Shown in pieces: positions 42,635 to 52,252 of a stretch of 64,000 nt of DNA. Position numbers and translations under genes: made by a program. The stretch lies in assembly GCF_024347215.1 (NCBI RefSeq), contig NZ_AP025282.1, forward strand, positions 1,116,001 through 1,180,000, written 5' to 3'. Under the pieces are notes generated by a model. It saw nothing but the letters and a program-made list of their open reading frames with translations. It did not search any database and was not told the origin of the DNA. The DNA is from Aliamphritea ceti (GTDB lineage: Bacteria; Pseudomonadota; Gammaproteobacteria; Pseudomonadales; Balneatricaceae). Position 1 is the first letter of the stretch, and every line of letters starts with the position of its first letter.

Positions 42635-45490
42635 TTACAGCGCCTCAATCTTCCCATATTGCTCAGTCAGCTGAGTCAAAGAAGCTTTAAACTCCCCTAG
42701 CTTCTCACGCTCTTTAGCAACAACCGCTTCAGGTGCATTGGCAACGAACTTATCGTTGTTCAACTTGCCTTCTAAACGACCGGCTTCTTTCTGCAGTTTG
42801 TCCATTTCTTTCTTCAGACGGGCCAGTTCAGCGTCTTTGTCGATTAGGCCGGCCATAGGTACCAGTACCTGCATATCGCCAACCAACTGTACTGCAGACA
42901 TAGGTGCTTCGTCGCCCGGGTTCAGCCAGGTGATAGAGCCCAGCGCTGCCAGCTTAGACAGGAATGCCTGGTTAGCTTCGAGAAGTGCTTTGTCAGCTTC
43001 GCTACCGTTGTTGAACAGGACGTCCAGGTCTTTACCCGGAGAGATACCCATTTCACCACGGATGTTACGAATGCCGGTGATAACGCCTTTCAGCCATTCG
43101 ATATTAGCTTCAGCTTCAGTATCCAGCTTGGCTTCGTCGCCGCGTGGATAAGGTTGCAACATGATAGTGTCGCCAGAAGTACCGGCTTCAGTCTTAATTG
43201 ACTGCCAGATTTCTTCGGTGATGTACGGCATGATCGGGTGAGCCAGACGCAGGATCTGTTCCAGTGCCTGTACCAGTGTCTGACGGGTGCCGCGCTTGGC
43301 TTCTTCTGAAGCGTTATCGTCCCACAGTACTGGCTTAGACAGTTCCAGATACCAGCTACAGTACTCATTCCAGATGAAGTCATACAGTGACTGGGATGCC
43401 ATGTCGAAACGGTATTCGTCCATGTGCTTCTGAACTTCAGTTTCTACTCGCTGTAACTGGCTGATGATCCAGCGGTCTGCCAGTGACAGTTCAACTGCAT
43501 TACCGCTCTGGCCACAATCTTCGCCTTCAGTGTTCATCTGAACGTAGCGTGCAGCGTTCCAGATTTTGTTACAGAAGTTACGGTAGCCTTCCAGGCGTTT
43601 CATGTCCCAGTTGATGTCACGGCCGGTAGAGGCCAGTGCCGCCAGGGTGAAACGCAGGGCGTCGGTACCGTGAGCAGAGATGCCTTCAGGGAACTGCTTT
43701 TCAGTACGCTTACCGATTTTTTCAGCTTGCTGGGGTTGCATCATGTTGCCGGTGCGTTTTTCCATCAGCGTTGGCAGGTCGATACCGTCGATCATATCCA
43801 GTGGATCCAGAACGTTGCCTTTGGACTTGGACATTTTGTCGCCGTTTTCGTCACGGATCAGGCCGGTTACGTAAACGGTTTTGAAAGGTACCTGTGGCTT
43901 GCCGTCTTCATCTTTCATGAAGTGCATGGTCATCATGATCATCCGGGCTACCCAGAAGAAGATGATGTCGAAACCGGTAACCAGTACGTCAGTCGGGTGG
44001 AATGTCTGCAGGCGCTGGGTGTTTTCAGGCCAGCCAAGGGTGCCGAATGTCCACAGACCAGAGCTGAACCAGGTATCCAGAACGTCGTTGTCCTGAGTCA
44101 GTTCAACGTCGTCGGCCAGGTTGTACTTTTCGCGGGCGGCAGCGGCGCTGTTAGCAACATATACTTTGCCTTCATTGTCGTAGAACGCAGGGATACGGTG
44201 TCCCCACCACAGCTGACGGGAGATACACCAGTCCTGAATGTCACGCATCCAGGCAAAGTACATGTTTTCGTACTGCTTAGGAACGAACTGAATATCACCG
44301 TTTTCAACGGCTTCAACTGCGGGCTTAGACAGGGTCTTGGCATCGGCGAACCACTGATCGGTCAGCATAGGTTCGATAACTACGCCGCCACGGTCGCCGT
44401 ACGGGATAGTCATGTCGTTTTCTTCGATCTTCACCAACTGGCCGGCAGCTTCAAAGTCGGCAACGATTTCACGACGGGCTGCAAAACGTTCCATGCCACG
44501 GTATTTCTCTGGCAGGAAAGTATCCATTTCGTTGTTTGGTGTGCCGTCTGTGTTGAAGCACTCGGCTTCATCACGGATGTCTGCGTTCAGGGTAAGGATG
44601 TTCACCATTGGCAAACCGCAACGCTTACCTACTTCGTTATCGTTGAAGTCGTGAGCGGGAGTGATTTTTACACAACCAGTGCCTTTTTCCATATCGGCGT
44701 GTTCATCAGCAACGATAGGGATGCGGCGGCCAACTAATGGCAGAATGATTTCTTTGCCGATCAGGTCTTTATAACGTGGATCTTCCGCGTTTACTGCTAC
44801 ACCGGTATCACCCAGCATAGTTTCCGGGCGGGTAGTCGCAACAACCAGGAAGTCTTCACCTTCAGAGGTTTTAGCACCGTCGGCCAGTGGGTAACGCAGG
44901 TACCACATCTTGCCTTTAACATCGCGGTTTTCAACTTCCAGATCGGAAATTGCAGTGTGCAGTTTAGGGTCCCAGTTAACCAGGCGCTTGCCACGGTAGA
45001 TCAGGCCTTCGTCATACAGACGGATAAATACTTCCTGTACTGCGTTGTAGAAACCGTCGTCCATGGTGAAGCGTTCGCTTGGCCAGTCAACGGAGTTACC
45101 TAAACGGCGCATCTGGCCGGTAATGGTACCGCCGGACTCTTCTTTCCATTCCCAGATCTTGTCGATGAAGTTATCGCGACCCAGGTCATGACGGGTTTTC
45201 TGCTCTTCAGCGGCCAGTTTACGTTCTACTACCATCTGCGTCGCAATACCTGCGTGGTCGGTGCCGACCTGCCACAGAGTGTTTTTACCTTGCATGCGCT
45301 GGTAACGGGTCAGAGCATCCATAATCGTGTGCTGGAATGCGTGTCCCATGTGCAGGCTGCCGGTGACGTTTGGTGGCGGGATCATGATGCAGTATGAATC
45401 GCCTTCGCCGGATGGGGCGAAGTAACCGTTGTCTTCCCAGGTTTTATACCAGGATTTTTCGATCTCGTGGGGCTGGTAGGTCTTATCCAT
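42635..45490 (-). CDS. valS: valine--tRNA ligase
   Basis: A 951-residue class I synthetase that charges tRNA-Val. HIGH motif is PPPNVTGSLHMGHA (residues about 38-51), KMSKS is DKMSKSKGNV (about 555), and the C-terminal coiled coil (DAELARLKKEMDKLQKEAGR) is complete. Size matches E. coli ValS (951). ATG at 45490. It lies downstream of pepA and holC on the same strand, the usual gammaproteobacterial order, with 250 bases after holC that may hold its own promoter; I see no gene there. Confidence 0.99.
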   Translation of the reverse strand: MDKTYQPHEIEKSWYKTWEDNGYFAPSGEGDSYCIMIPPPNVTGSLHMGHAFQHTIMDALTRYQRMQGKNTLWQVGTDHAGIATQMVVERKLAAEEQKTRHDLGRDNFIDKIWEWKEESGGTITGQMRRLGNSVDWPSERFTMDDGFYNAVQEVFIRLYDEGLIYRGKRLVNWDPKLHTAISDLEVENRDVKGKMWYLRYPLADGAKTSEGEDFLVVATTRPETMLGDTGVAVNAEDPRYKDLIGKEIILPLVGRRIPIVADEHADMEKGTGCVKITPAHDFNDNEVGKRCGLPMVNILTLNADIRDEAECFNTDGTPNNEMDTFLPEKYRGMERFAARREIVADFEAAGQLVKIEENDMTIPYGDRGGVVIEPMLTDQWFADAKTLSKPAVEAVENGDIQFVPKQYENMYFAWMRDIQDWCISRQLWWGHRIPAFYDNEGKVYVANSAAAAREKYNLADDVELTQDNDVLDTWFSSGLWTFGTLGWPENTQRLQTFHPTDVLVTGFDIIFFWVARMIMMTMHFMKDEDGKPQVPFKTVYVTGLIRDENGDKMSKSKGNVLDPLDMIDGIDLPTLMEKRTGNMMQPQQAEKIGKRTEKQFPEGISAHGTDALRFTLAALASTGRDINWDMKRLEGYRNFCNKIWNAARYVQMNTEGEDCGQSGNAVELSLADRWIISQLQRVETEVQKHMDEYRFDMASQSLYDFIWNEYCSWYLELSKPVLWDDNASEEAKRGTRQTLVQALEQILRLAHPIMPYITEEIWQSIKTEAGTSGDTIMLQPYPRGDEAKLDTEAEANIEWLKGVITGIRNIRGEMGISPGKDLDVLFNNGSEADKALLEANQAFLSKLAALGSITWLNPGDEAPMSAVQLVGDMQVLVPMAGLIDKDAELARLKKEMDKLQKEAGRLEGKLNNDKFVANAPEAVVAKEREKLGEFKASLTQLTEQYGKIEAL

Positions 45491-45740
45491 TATGCTCGTC
45501 CAAAACGCAGATGTTCACCGTCGTCGGTTACAGCCCGTAGGCGTGCTGGTAGCTAAAAGCAGTGACGGTGATAAATTGGCAAAAAATTGGTGTCGATTAT
45601 ACCGGCAGATGGTGTCAGAAAACATAGAGCGGCACACAAATATGGGATGAATTCGCCTCAGGTGTCGTCACTCAGGGAAAACAGCCGGGATAAGTGCTGA
45701 AGAAAACCGGCAGAAAGACGGTGTACGGGGAAATTAATAG

Positions 45741-46187
45741 TCAGTGCTTTGGCCGCATGTCGTGCATTTTGATTTCAATGCCGGCGTCTTTGTAGGTGGC
45801 GTAATTTTTCCGGGTGGATACCAGGATGTCATCTTGTTGCACAACGATTTCCAGAATACGTTCAAACTTCAGTATTGCTTCACCGGTATCCAGATGCAGG
45901 TTAATGAAAACGTCGCGATGCTCTGGCAAGGTATCTCCCCAGCCAATTTGTACGGGAGCAGGGGTATTGGCGCCGGAACTGGCTTTGCTTACTATGCCGT
46001 GGGGAATAAATGCTTCCGGGCGAAAGTCCCAGAGTAGCTGATCCAGCCGGTCGGCTTCCTGTTCATTGGCTACTGAGATGAACACCTGACGGCCCTGGCC
46101 CAGTACTTTATCCGCCAGACGGCAAAGAAAGGTATAGCGGCTTTCGTGGCTGGTGTCGGTAAGGACGTAAAAGTCGGCCTGGCTCAA
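45741..46187 (-). CDS. holC: DNA polymerase III chi subunit
   Basis: A 148-residue clamp-loader accessory subunit that binds SSB and psi. It begins SQADFYVLTDTSHESRYTFL and has LLWDFRPEAFIPHG and the C-terminal LEIV..QDDILVSTRKNYATYK typical of chi. The start is TTG at 46187 (family start; no ATG nearby). It sits between pepA and valS as in many gammaproteobacteria. Confidence 0.95.
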   Translation of the reverse strand: MSQADFYVLTDTSHESRYTFLCRLADKVLGQGRQVFISVANEQEADRLDQLLWDFRPEAFIPHGIVSKASSGANTPAPVQIGWGDTLPEHRDVFINLHLDTGEAILKFERILEIVVQQDDILVSTRKNYATYKDAGIEIKMHDMRPKH

Positions 46188-46227
46188 AGGAATATCTCAG
46201 CAAAATGATGATGTAGTTATGGTAAAA

Positions 46228-46268
46228 GAAACGGCGGTTGATTTTCAAATCAGTACCGCCGTTTTTTA
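46228..46268. terminator. hairpin between pepA and holC
   Basis: Stem AAACGGCGGT / ACCGCCGTTT with inner TGATT / AATCA. T-rich runs follow on both strands (CTTTTAC on the minus strand). It may partly end pepA transcription before holC. Confidence 0.75.
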
Positions 46269-46292
46269 TCTTTCAGAGTCTAATACTAGGTA

Positions 46293-47816
46293 TTAGTGAT
46301 CGTGACCACAACCTTCTTCAGCGTCGTCTTCGCCTTCATCAACCTGGTTTAACAGGTGCTGGCATAGCAGTGGTACACAGCGGCCTGTTGAGCCTTTGGC
46401 TTTGCCTGCGCTGTTCCATGCAACACCCGCGATATCCAGATGTGCCCAGGCGAATTCTTTGGCGAAGCGTTCCAGGAAGCATGCAGCTGTAATAGTACCT
46501 GCAGCCGGGCCACCAATATTCGCGATGTCTGCGAAGTTGCTGTCCAGCTGTTCCTGATATTCTTCACCTAGTGGCAGGCGCCATGCGCGGTCTGCAGCGA
46601 AGTCGCCAGCAGCTAGCAGGCTGTCGGCCAGTTCGTCGTTGTTGCTCAGCAGGCCTGTTGTGTGGTGGCCCAGTGCCACGATGCAGGCGCCGGTCAGTGT
46701 AGCAACATCAACTACACTTGCTGGCTCAAAGCGCTCTGCGTATGTCAGTGCATCGCACAGTACCAGACGGCCTTCAGCATCTGTGTTCAGAATTTCTACA
46801 GTCTGGCCGGACATAGTGGTAACGATGTCGCCAGGTTTAGTCGCTTTACTTGACGGCATGTTCTCAGCACTGGCTACGATAGCAACCACGTTGATTGGCA
46901 GTGCCATTTCTGTCAGCGACTCCATGGCACCGATCACGCTGGCTGCGCCACACATGTCGAACTTCATTTCGTCCATTTTCGCGCCAGGCTTCAGGCTGAT
47001 ACCGCCGGTATCAAAGGTGATACCTTTACCGACCAGTACATGTGGCTTTTCACCTTCTTCGCCGCCTTTGTATTCCATCACGATCAGCTTGGATGGCTGG
47101 ATAGAACCTTCACCAACAGACAGTAAAGAGAACATGCCCAGTTCGGCCATTTCTTCTTCTTCAAGTACTGTGGTTGTCAGCAGTTCGCATTCAGCGTCCA
47201 GCGCAGTCGCTATTTCCGCCAGGTAAGTTGGCGTACAGATGTTGCCCGGCAGGTTACCCAGTTCACGTGCTGTTGTTACACCGTTAGCAATTGCGCTGCC
47301 GTCAGCGATGGAATATTCCGCCAGTTCAGCGTCAGCTTCTTCGACACGAAAAGCCAGAGACTCCAGTGCGATTGGATCAGCTTTTTTGCTCTTGGTTGCA
47401 TCGTACTGATACAGTTCAGCACTGGCCCATTCAGTGTTGTGGCGGATTTGACGGTACAGATCGTCGTCATTGCTTTCCATGTGATCCAGTGCAAATACCG
47501 CGCTGCTCAGCTTCAGTGATTTGACTTGCGCCATACCGGCAACGATCACTTTGCGCTGGCTTCTGTCAGTTCGGTCTTCCTGCTTGCCAACACCCATGAG
47601 TACAACACGCTTGGCTTTGATGCCAGGAACCTTATGTAACAACAGATTCTCGCCAGCTTTACCACTGTGGTCGGCTGCAACATCTGTCAGGTAGCCCTGA
47701 GACTGAGCATCAATAGCTAAGGCTGAAGGACTTAGCTTGCCTTCCGGGGCAATCGCCAGAATAAGACATTCGGTTTCAAGGTCAGTGACTGCATCAGTAA
47801 AGATTTCAAATTGCAT
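46293..47816 (-). CDS. pepA: leucyl aminopeptidase (M17)
   Basis: A 507-residue zinc/manganese aminopeptidase. The signature NTDAEGRLVLCDALTYA is at about residue 345; metal and catalytic residues are in GKGITFDTGGISLKPGAKMD and FDMCGAASVIGAM. The C-terminus carries an unusual acidic-His tail (DEGEDDAEEGCGHDH). PepA also binds DNA in E. coli. GGAG precedes ATG 47816. Divergent from lptF. Confidence 0.98.
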   Translation of the reverse strand: MQFEIFTDAVTDLETECLILAIAPEGKLSPSALAIDAQSQGYLTDVAADHSGKAGENLLLHKVPGIKAKRVVLMGVGKQEDRTDRSQRKVIVAGMAQVKSLKLSSAVFALDHMESNDDDLYRQIRHNTEWASAELYQYDATKSKKADPIALESLAFRVEEADAELAEYSIADGSAIANGVTTARELGNLPGNICTPTYLAEIATALDAECELLTTTVLEEEEMAELGMFSLLSVGEGSIQPSKLIVMEYKGGEEGEKPHVLVGKGITFDTGGISLKPGAKMDEMKFDMCGAASVIGAMESLTEMALPINVVAIVASAENMPSSKATKPGDIVTTMSGQTVEILNTDAEGRLVLCDALTYAERFEPASVVDVATLTGACIVALGHHTTGLLSNNDELADSLLAAGDFAADRAWRLPLGEEYQEQLDSNFADIANIGGPAAGTITAACFLERFAKEFAWAHLDIAGVAWNSAGKAKGSTGRCVPLLCQHLLNQVDEGEDDAEEGCGHDH

Positions 47817-48139
47817 GGTTACTCCAGAGAAGACATCGTGTCAGCTTTGTAAGATAATGCCGGCGGTGATTTGCCGGTGTAAACAGTTGGCTTAGCACCG
47901 TACCGGATATGCTGACTGAAAGAGTCAAACGGTTGTGTGAAGCCTTTTGCTGCAGTGTATATGAATGTGCGGCATCTGCCCAACCGGATCAGCAACATCT
48001 GAGATGTTTTTACTGCCTAGTGATTCGTGGCCCCGGGAACATCGGAGGATTTACAGAGTCATTAGCTTGATGCCTGATTTTTTAGCTGTCAGGTGTAATA
48101 TTGAATGCGTTTTATCTCAAGCCATCGAGAGATTAAAAG
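47817..48139. promoter_or_regulatory. divergent promoter region pepA // lptF
   Basis: 323 bases with no gene: an open frame at 47965-48168 overlaps the lptF start and has no likeness. A possible -10 (TAATAT) lies near 48097 for lptF. No clear operator is visible. Confidence 0.4.
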
Positions 48140-49270
48140 TTGATTATCTTCCGTTATATCAGTCGTGAAGTTTTGCTCAATATGAGTGCCGTCAGTGGAA
48201 TACTTCTGCTGATTATTATGAGTGGACGGTTTATCCGTTATCTGACTAACGCCGCAGCGGGTAAATACTCGGTAGATACGGTGTTTTTGTTTTTGTGGTA
48301 TCGCTTACCGGGCTTTCTTGAGCTGATTTTGCCTTTAGGGTTGTTTCTGGGGATTTTGCTGGCCTATGGCCGCCTGTATCTGGAAAGTGAAATGGCGGTG
48401 CTGAAAGCTACGGGTATGAGCCAGCGACGGTTATCCCTGTATACCCTTGGGCCTGCGGCAGTTGTTGCAGTGCTGGTTGGTGTAATGAGTTTGTGGCTGG
48501 CACCGGCCGGCGTGCAAAAAACCGAAGCGGTTTTCCAGCAGAGTCAGCAGAATGCTCTGGATAGTGTTGTACCGGGACGTTTTCAGAAACAGCCGGATGG
48601 TATTCGCTCAACCTATGTTGAAAAACTTTCTGATGAGCGCCAGATGCAGGGCATTTTTGTATCTGAAACCCAGCCGGGTAAATCGCTGGCTGTGGTGGCT
48701 GCCGACAGTGGCCGGCAAATAATCGATCCTGATACGGGTGCGCGCTATCTGGTACTGGAAAATGGATTCCGCTATGAAGGTCAGCCGGGTGATGCTAAGT
48801 ACCGGGAAATTCAGTTCAGTGAATATGGTATCCGCTTGCCGGATAGCCGTGATGAGCCTGAGGTTTCCGGCGTGGATATGGCACCGACTGCGGAATTGTT
48901 TGGCGGTGATGCTCAGGAAACAGCGCAGCTGCACTGGCGTATATCATTGCCGGTGATGTGTCTGATAGTTGCCTTGCTGGCGGTACCTTTAAGCAAGACA
49001 AATCCACGGCAAGGTCGTTTTGCTAAGTTAATTCCATCTATTCTTTTGTATCTGGTGTATCTGTTATTGCTAACGAATACCCGTAGCTTAGTAGAGGATG
49101 GTAAAAGCCCGGTCATTGCTATGTGGGGTGTACATTTACTGTTCTTCGGCTTCGCGATGAGTTTGCTGTTTGCCCGTGGATTCTGGGAACGCCTTGGTAA
49201 CCAGTTCGGCTTAGTAACCGGAAAGCTTTCCATTAAGAAACTGCGTAAGGGGAAGGCTGACAATGCTTGA
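48140..49270 (+). CDS. lptF: LPS export ABC transporter permease LptF
   Basis: A 376-residue inner-membrane subunit of the LptB2FG complex that extracts lipopolysaccharide. The N-terminal MIIFRYISREVLLNMSAVSG is diagnostic, with about six helices and a periplasmic beta-jellyroll at about 130-260. The start is TTG at 48140, which gives this conserved N-terminus; GAGAG is upstream. It overlaps lptG by eight bases. Confidence 0.97.
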   Translation: MIIFRYISREVLLNMSAVSGILLLIIMSGRFIRYLTNAAAGKYSVDTVFLFLWYRLPGFLELILPLGLFLGILLAYGRLYLESEMAVLKATGMSQRRLSLYTLGPAAVVAVLVGVMSLWLAPAGVQKTEAVFQQSQQNALDSVVPGRFQKQPDGIRSTYVEKLSDERQMQGIFVSETQPGKSLAVVAADSGRQIIDPDTGARYLVLENGFRYEGQPGDAKYREIQFSEYGIRLPDSRDEPEVSGVDMAPTAELFGGDAQETAQLHWRISLPVMCLIVALLAVPLSKTNPRQGRFAKLIPSILLYLVYLLLLTNTRSLVEDGKSPVIAMWGVHLLFFGFAMSLLFARGFWERLGNQFGLVTGKLSIKKLRKGKADNA

Positions 49271-50336
49271 TACTTTTATGACCCGGCTTGACAGATATAT
49301 TGGTGCATCGGTATTGGCATCCCTTGCGGTTGTTTTGGCGATTGTTATCGGTCTGGATGTGCTATTTGCCATGCTGGATCAGCTGGAACAGGTGAATGAG
49401 CGTTATACCATGGCCTCATTGCTCGAATATCTGCTGCTGACAACGCCTAAGCGTTTCTATGACTTTATCCCTTTAAGTTGCCTTGTTGGGTGTCTGATAG
49501 GTCTGGGCAGTCTGGCTTCCGGCAGTGAGTTGACTGTTATGCGGGCGGCAGGTGTCTCTATTGGCCGTATTGTTTTGGCGGTTCTTAAACCGATTGTTTT
49601 GCTGGGTGTATTCACTGTAGCGCTGGGTGAATATGTAGTGCCTTACACTGAGCCGCTGGCAGAAAGCCGCCGCGCAGTGAAAGTCAGTGATGGTGCGATT
49701 ACTTCTGGCTATGGTATCTGGCATCGCGAGAGTGATGAATTTATTCATATTAATGCTGTGTTGCCGGACGGCTCGCTGAAAGGTGTGACCCGTTATCGCT
49801 TTGATAAGGATGACAGTCTGATTTCCAGTAGCTATGCAGTCAGTGGCAATTATGCAAATGATACATGGTTGCTAAATGATGTCCGTGAAACACAGTTTCA
49901 TGAAGACAGTACAGAAGCTAACCGTTACGAAACTCAAAACTGGGATGTGAAGCTGACACCGCAGCGTTTATCAGTCATTGTGGTGGAACCGGATGAGCTA
50001 CCTATATCAGGACTACTTAGCTACAGCAGTTATTTACGTGAGCAGGGCTTAGAAACGACTACTTATATGCTGGCGTTCTGGAGTAAGTTATTCCAGCCGT
50101 TATCTATGATTGCGCTGGTCCTGATTGCTATCTCATTTATTTTTGGACCGCTTCGCAGTGTAACGACTGGCCAGCGGGTTATTTCCGGAGTGGTTGTTGG
50201 GGTTATGTTTAAGTTTGCTCAGGATCTGCTGGCACCTATCAGTACTTTGTATAGCATTGCGCCTTTCTGGGCGGCACTGATGCCTATTTTGCTCTGTGCA
50301 TTGGTCGGCGGCTGGTTATTGCGTCGGGCGGGTTAA
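49263..50336 (+). CDS. lptG: LPS export ABC transporter permease LptG
   Basis: A 357-residue partner of LptF. Family marks are LDRYIGASVLASLAVVLAIV, the FDFIPLS-like FYDFIPLSCLVGCLIGLGSL and the C-terminal GVVVGVMFKFAQDLLAPIS. ATG 49263 has AAGGCTGA upstream; ATG 49278 is a possible internal start. It ends at a strong terminator. Confidence 0.97.
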   Translation: MLDTFMTRLDRYIGASVLASLAVVLAIVIGLDVLFAMLDQLEQVNERYTMASLLEYLLLTTPKRFYDFIPLSCLVGCLIGLGSLASGSELTVMRAAGVSIGRIVLAVLKPIVLLGVFTVALGEYVVPYTEPLAESRRAVKVSDGAITSGYGIWHRESDEFIHINAVLPDGSLKGVTRYRFDKDDSLISSSYAVSGNYANDTWLLNDVRETQFHEDSTEANRYETQNWDVKLTPQRLSVIVVEPDELPISGLLSYSSYLREQGLETTTYMLAFWSKLFQPLSMIALVLIAISFIFGPLRSVTTGQRVISGVVVGVMFKFAQDLLAPISTLYSIAPFWAALMPILLCALVGGWLLRRAG

Positions 50337-50361
50337 AGTCAGAGAGCATTTAAGCAGAAAT

Positions 50362-50399
50362 AAAAAAGCCGCTGTATCGTCAGAAACAGCGGCTTTTTT
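50362..50399. terminator. bidirectional intrinsic terminator
   Basis: Stem GCCGCTGT / ACAGCGGC with A tract before and T tract after, between the convergent lptG and RDD genes. Confidence 0.92.
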
Positions 50400-50411
50400 G
50401 TAGCTGTAAGA

Positions 50412-50861
50412 TTATTTTTTCTTTTTCGGCAACAGCACTATCTGTGTTTCCGAAAAGCTGTCGTGCCAGGTCGCTTTATTGGCAGAGAACAGCATCCAGA
50501 TAAAGCCTAGTCCGCCACAGGCAAAAGATAGAATAGCCATCATGAAACGCAGCAGTGCCTGTTTCAGGTTGATGTGCTTATTGTCGATGGTCTGTACGCG
50601 TAACTGCCAGGCTTGCATGCCAAGAGTCTGACCAAGGCGTACCCAAAAGTAGGCATAAAAACCGAAGGTACATAAGAACAGAGTAGACTGAAATAATGGG
50701 CCGGATACGGCTTCGCCATCATTTAAACCTATAACAAAGATCATACCTACGCACATCCAGATTGCAGCGATCAGCATACCGTCATATACCATTGCCGCCA
50801 GACGGCGTAATAAGGAAGGCTGGCGAAGAGCGCCGTCTAATTCCGGAAAAGGTTTATTCAT
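50412..50861 (-). CDS. RDD family membrane protein
   Basis: A 149-residue protein of the RDD family. The motif is seen in LRRLAAMVYDGMLIAAIWMC at the start; three helices follow, with GQTLGMQAWQLRVQ before the last. RDD proteins have unknown or Na+/H+-related roles. It is commonly found next to lptFG or pepA in this group. The C-terminus is a Lys run. Confidence 0.92.
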   Translation of the reverse strand: MNKPFPELDGALRQPSLLRRLAAMVYDGMLIAAIWMCVGMIFVIGLNDGEAVSGPLFQSTLFLCTFGFYAYFWVRLGQTLGMQAWQLRVQTIDNKHINLKQALLRFMMAILSFACGGLGFIWMLFSANKATWHDSFSETQIVLLPKKKK

Positions 50862-50925
50862 GACTAACCCGTATAATCAAAGTGTTGAATGTTAATTCGC
50901 GGCTACTGAAGCTCTAAGTGTGCTT

Positions 50926-52128
50926 TCAGGTTCGGCTGAGCTTAAACAGCGGGCGTATCCAGATGCCCAGATAGCTGCCAATAATAGCGCCTGCCAGCCA
51001 TAACCAGCCGTGCATACTACCGGAAACAATGCCGCCAAAGAAGGCGCCAATGTTACAGCCGAAGGAAATTGTCGCGCCGTATCCCAGCATCAGACCACCC
51101 AGGGCTGATGCCAACCAGTGGATTGGTGGTACGCGCCATTGCCAGCTAAAGCGACCGGCTAAGGATGCGGCCAGAAATGCCCCCAGCATAATGCCGATAT
51201 TCATTACTGAAACTGTGTCTTCCCAGATGCTTTCTAGCAATGCATCGTCACGGCCCGGTTGTAGCCAGTAGGTCCAGAAGTCAGGCTCAAGTTCATAGCC
51301 AAGCTGCATGCTTGTATCTAACCAGAGTGCCAGTTTAGTACCCCACAGAGGATAAGACAGAGCAACTGACCATGGCCGGCCGGTCACAATTACAACTATG
51401 TAGTTAAGCACTGCAAGTGCTATAGCTCCCCAAATTAGTGGCCAGGGACCACGCAGTAAGCGCTTACTTAATGGCATACCTTTGCCTGCATTATCTGTCT
51501 GAAGTTCACCGTGTCGACGTTTTTCCAGCCATATAGTGGCCATAGCTATGAGTGCGAATGCAGTGAGGTTGATCGCCAGAGCGGTGATCAGGCCAAGACT
51601 TTTTAAACTGGATATCGGGGCTAATTGTGGCAGCGTTGTCCACCATTCATAATCAGCGGTTGCCCAGAAACCACCGGCCATAAAACCTATGATTGCCGGG
51701 ATTGCACGCAATTGCCCACCACCGACCTGAAACAGGTTGCCGGAGCCGCATCCGCCGGCAATTTGCATACCTATTCCAAACAGAGCGGCACCAAAGAGGA
51801 CGGAGAATCCCAGTGGGCGGTTGAAACCGTTGACGTCATTGCCGAACGCACTGCCAGTATCAAGAATTGGAAAGATCAGGCAAACGGCCACGGCGAGCAT
51901 CAGCATTTGTGCCCGTAAACCGCGACCACGGCGTTCGACAATCAGATTACGCCATGCAGCAGTAAAACCAAAAGAAGCCTGATACAGCGCAAGACCTAAG
52001 GCGCCACCGAGGATTAATAACAAGGCCGAATGGGCGCTGAAGTCGCGATACAATAATCCCGTAAGCAGGGCGAAGAGTCCCAGAGAGATAAATAGTGGAC
52101 GGCTGATCAGAGGGGCGGAATGGCTCAT
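50926..52128 (-). CDS. YeeE/YedE (TsuA-like) sulfur-compound transporter
   Basis: A 400-residue membrane protein with two YeeE/YedE repeats. Each holds a conserved Cys: MQIAGGCGSGNLFQVGGG in the first and ATISFGCNIGAFFGGIVSGS in the second. Family member TsuA carries thiosulfate through such cysteines. ATG 52128 has AGGGATC upstream; the frame extends 31 codons upstream without likeness. No TusA-type sulfur carrier gene is adjacent. Confidence 0.92.
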   Translation of the reverse strand: MSHSAPLISRPLFISLGLFALLTGLLYRDFSAHSALLLILGGALGLALYQASFGFTAAWRNLIVERRGRGLRAQMLMLAVAVCLIFPILDTGSAFGNDVNGFNRPLGFSVLFGAALFGIGMQIAGGCGSGNLFQVGGGQLRAIPAIIGFMAGGFWATADYEWWTTLPQLAPISSLKSLGLITALAINLTAFALIAMATIWLEKRRHGELQTDNAGKGMPLSKRLLRGPWPLIWGAIALAVLNYIVVIVTGRPWSVALSYPLWGTKLALWLDTSMQLGYELEPDFWTYWLQPGRDDALLESIWEDTVSVMNIGIMLGAFLAASLAGRFSWQWRVPPIHWLASALGGLMLGYGATISFGCNIGAFFGGIVSGSMHGWLWLAGAIIGSYLGIWIRPLFKLSRT

Positions 52129-52205
52129 AGTGATCCCTGTACGGTGAGCAATAATTATGAGGGGAGAGTATAGGGGATGTCTGTTATCAGGCCAATTTTG
52201 AATAA

Positions 52206-52234
52206 CAAAAAGCCGGCACACAGGCCGGCTTTTG
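52206..52234. terminator. intrinsic terminator of the Sel1-repeat gene
   Basis: Stem AAAAGCCGGC / GCCGGCTTTT with loop ACACAG; on the minus strand a T run follows (TTTTTGTTATT). Confidence 0.88.
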
Positions 52235-52252
52235 TATAAATGATTGCAGCGC

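Noticed and set aside
43670..44737. 355-codon open frame on the plus strand
   Set aside because: Lies wholly antisense within valS; its length follows from valS codon bias and it resembles no family.
45491..45740. Leader or T-box-like element before valS
   Set aside because: No T-box motif or terminator-antiterminator pair is visible; T-boxes are also rare in gammaproteobacteria.
46639..47226. 195-codon plus-strand frame
   Set aside because: Antisense shadow of pepA, low-complexity Ser/Ala/Pro-rich product.
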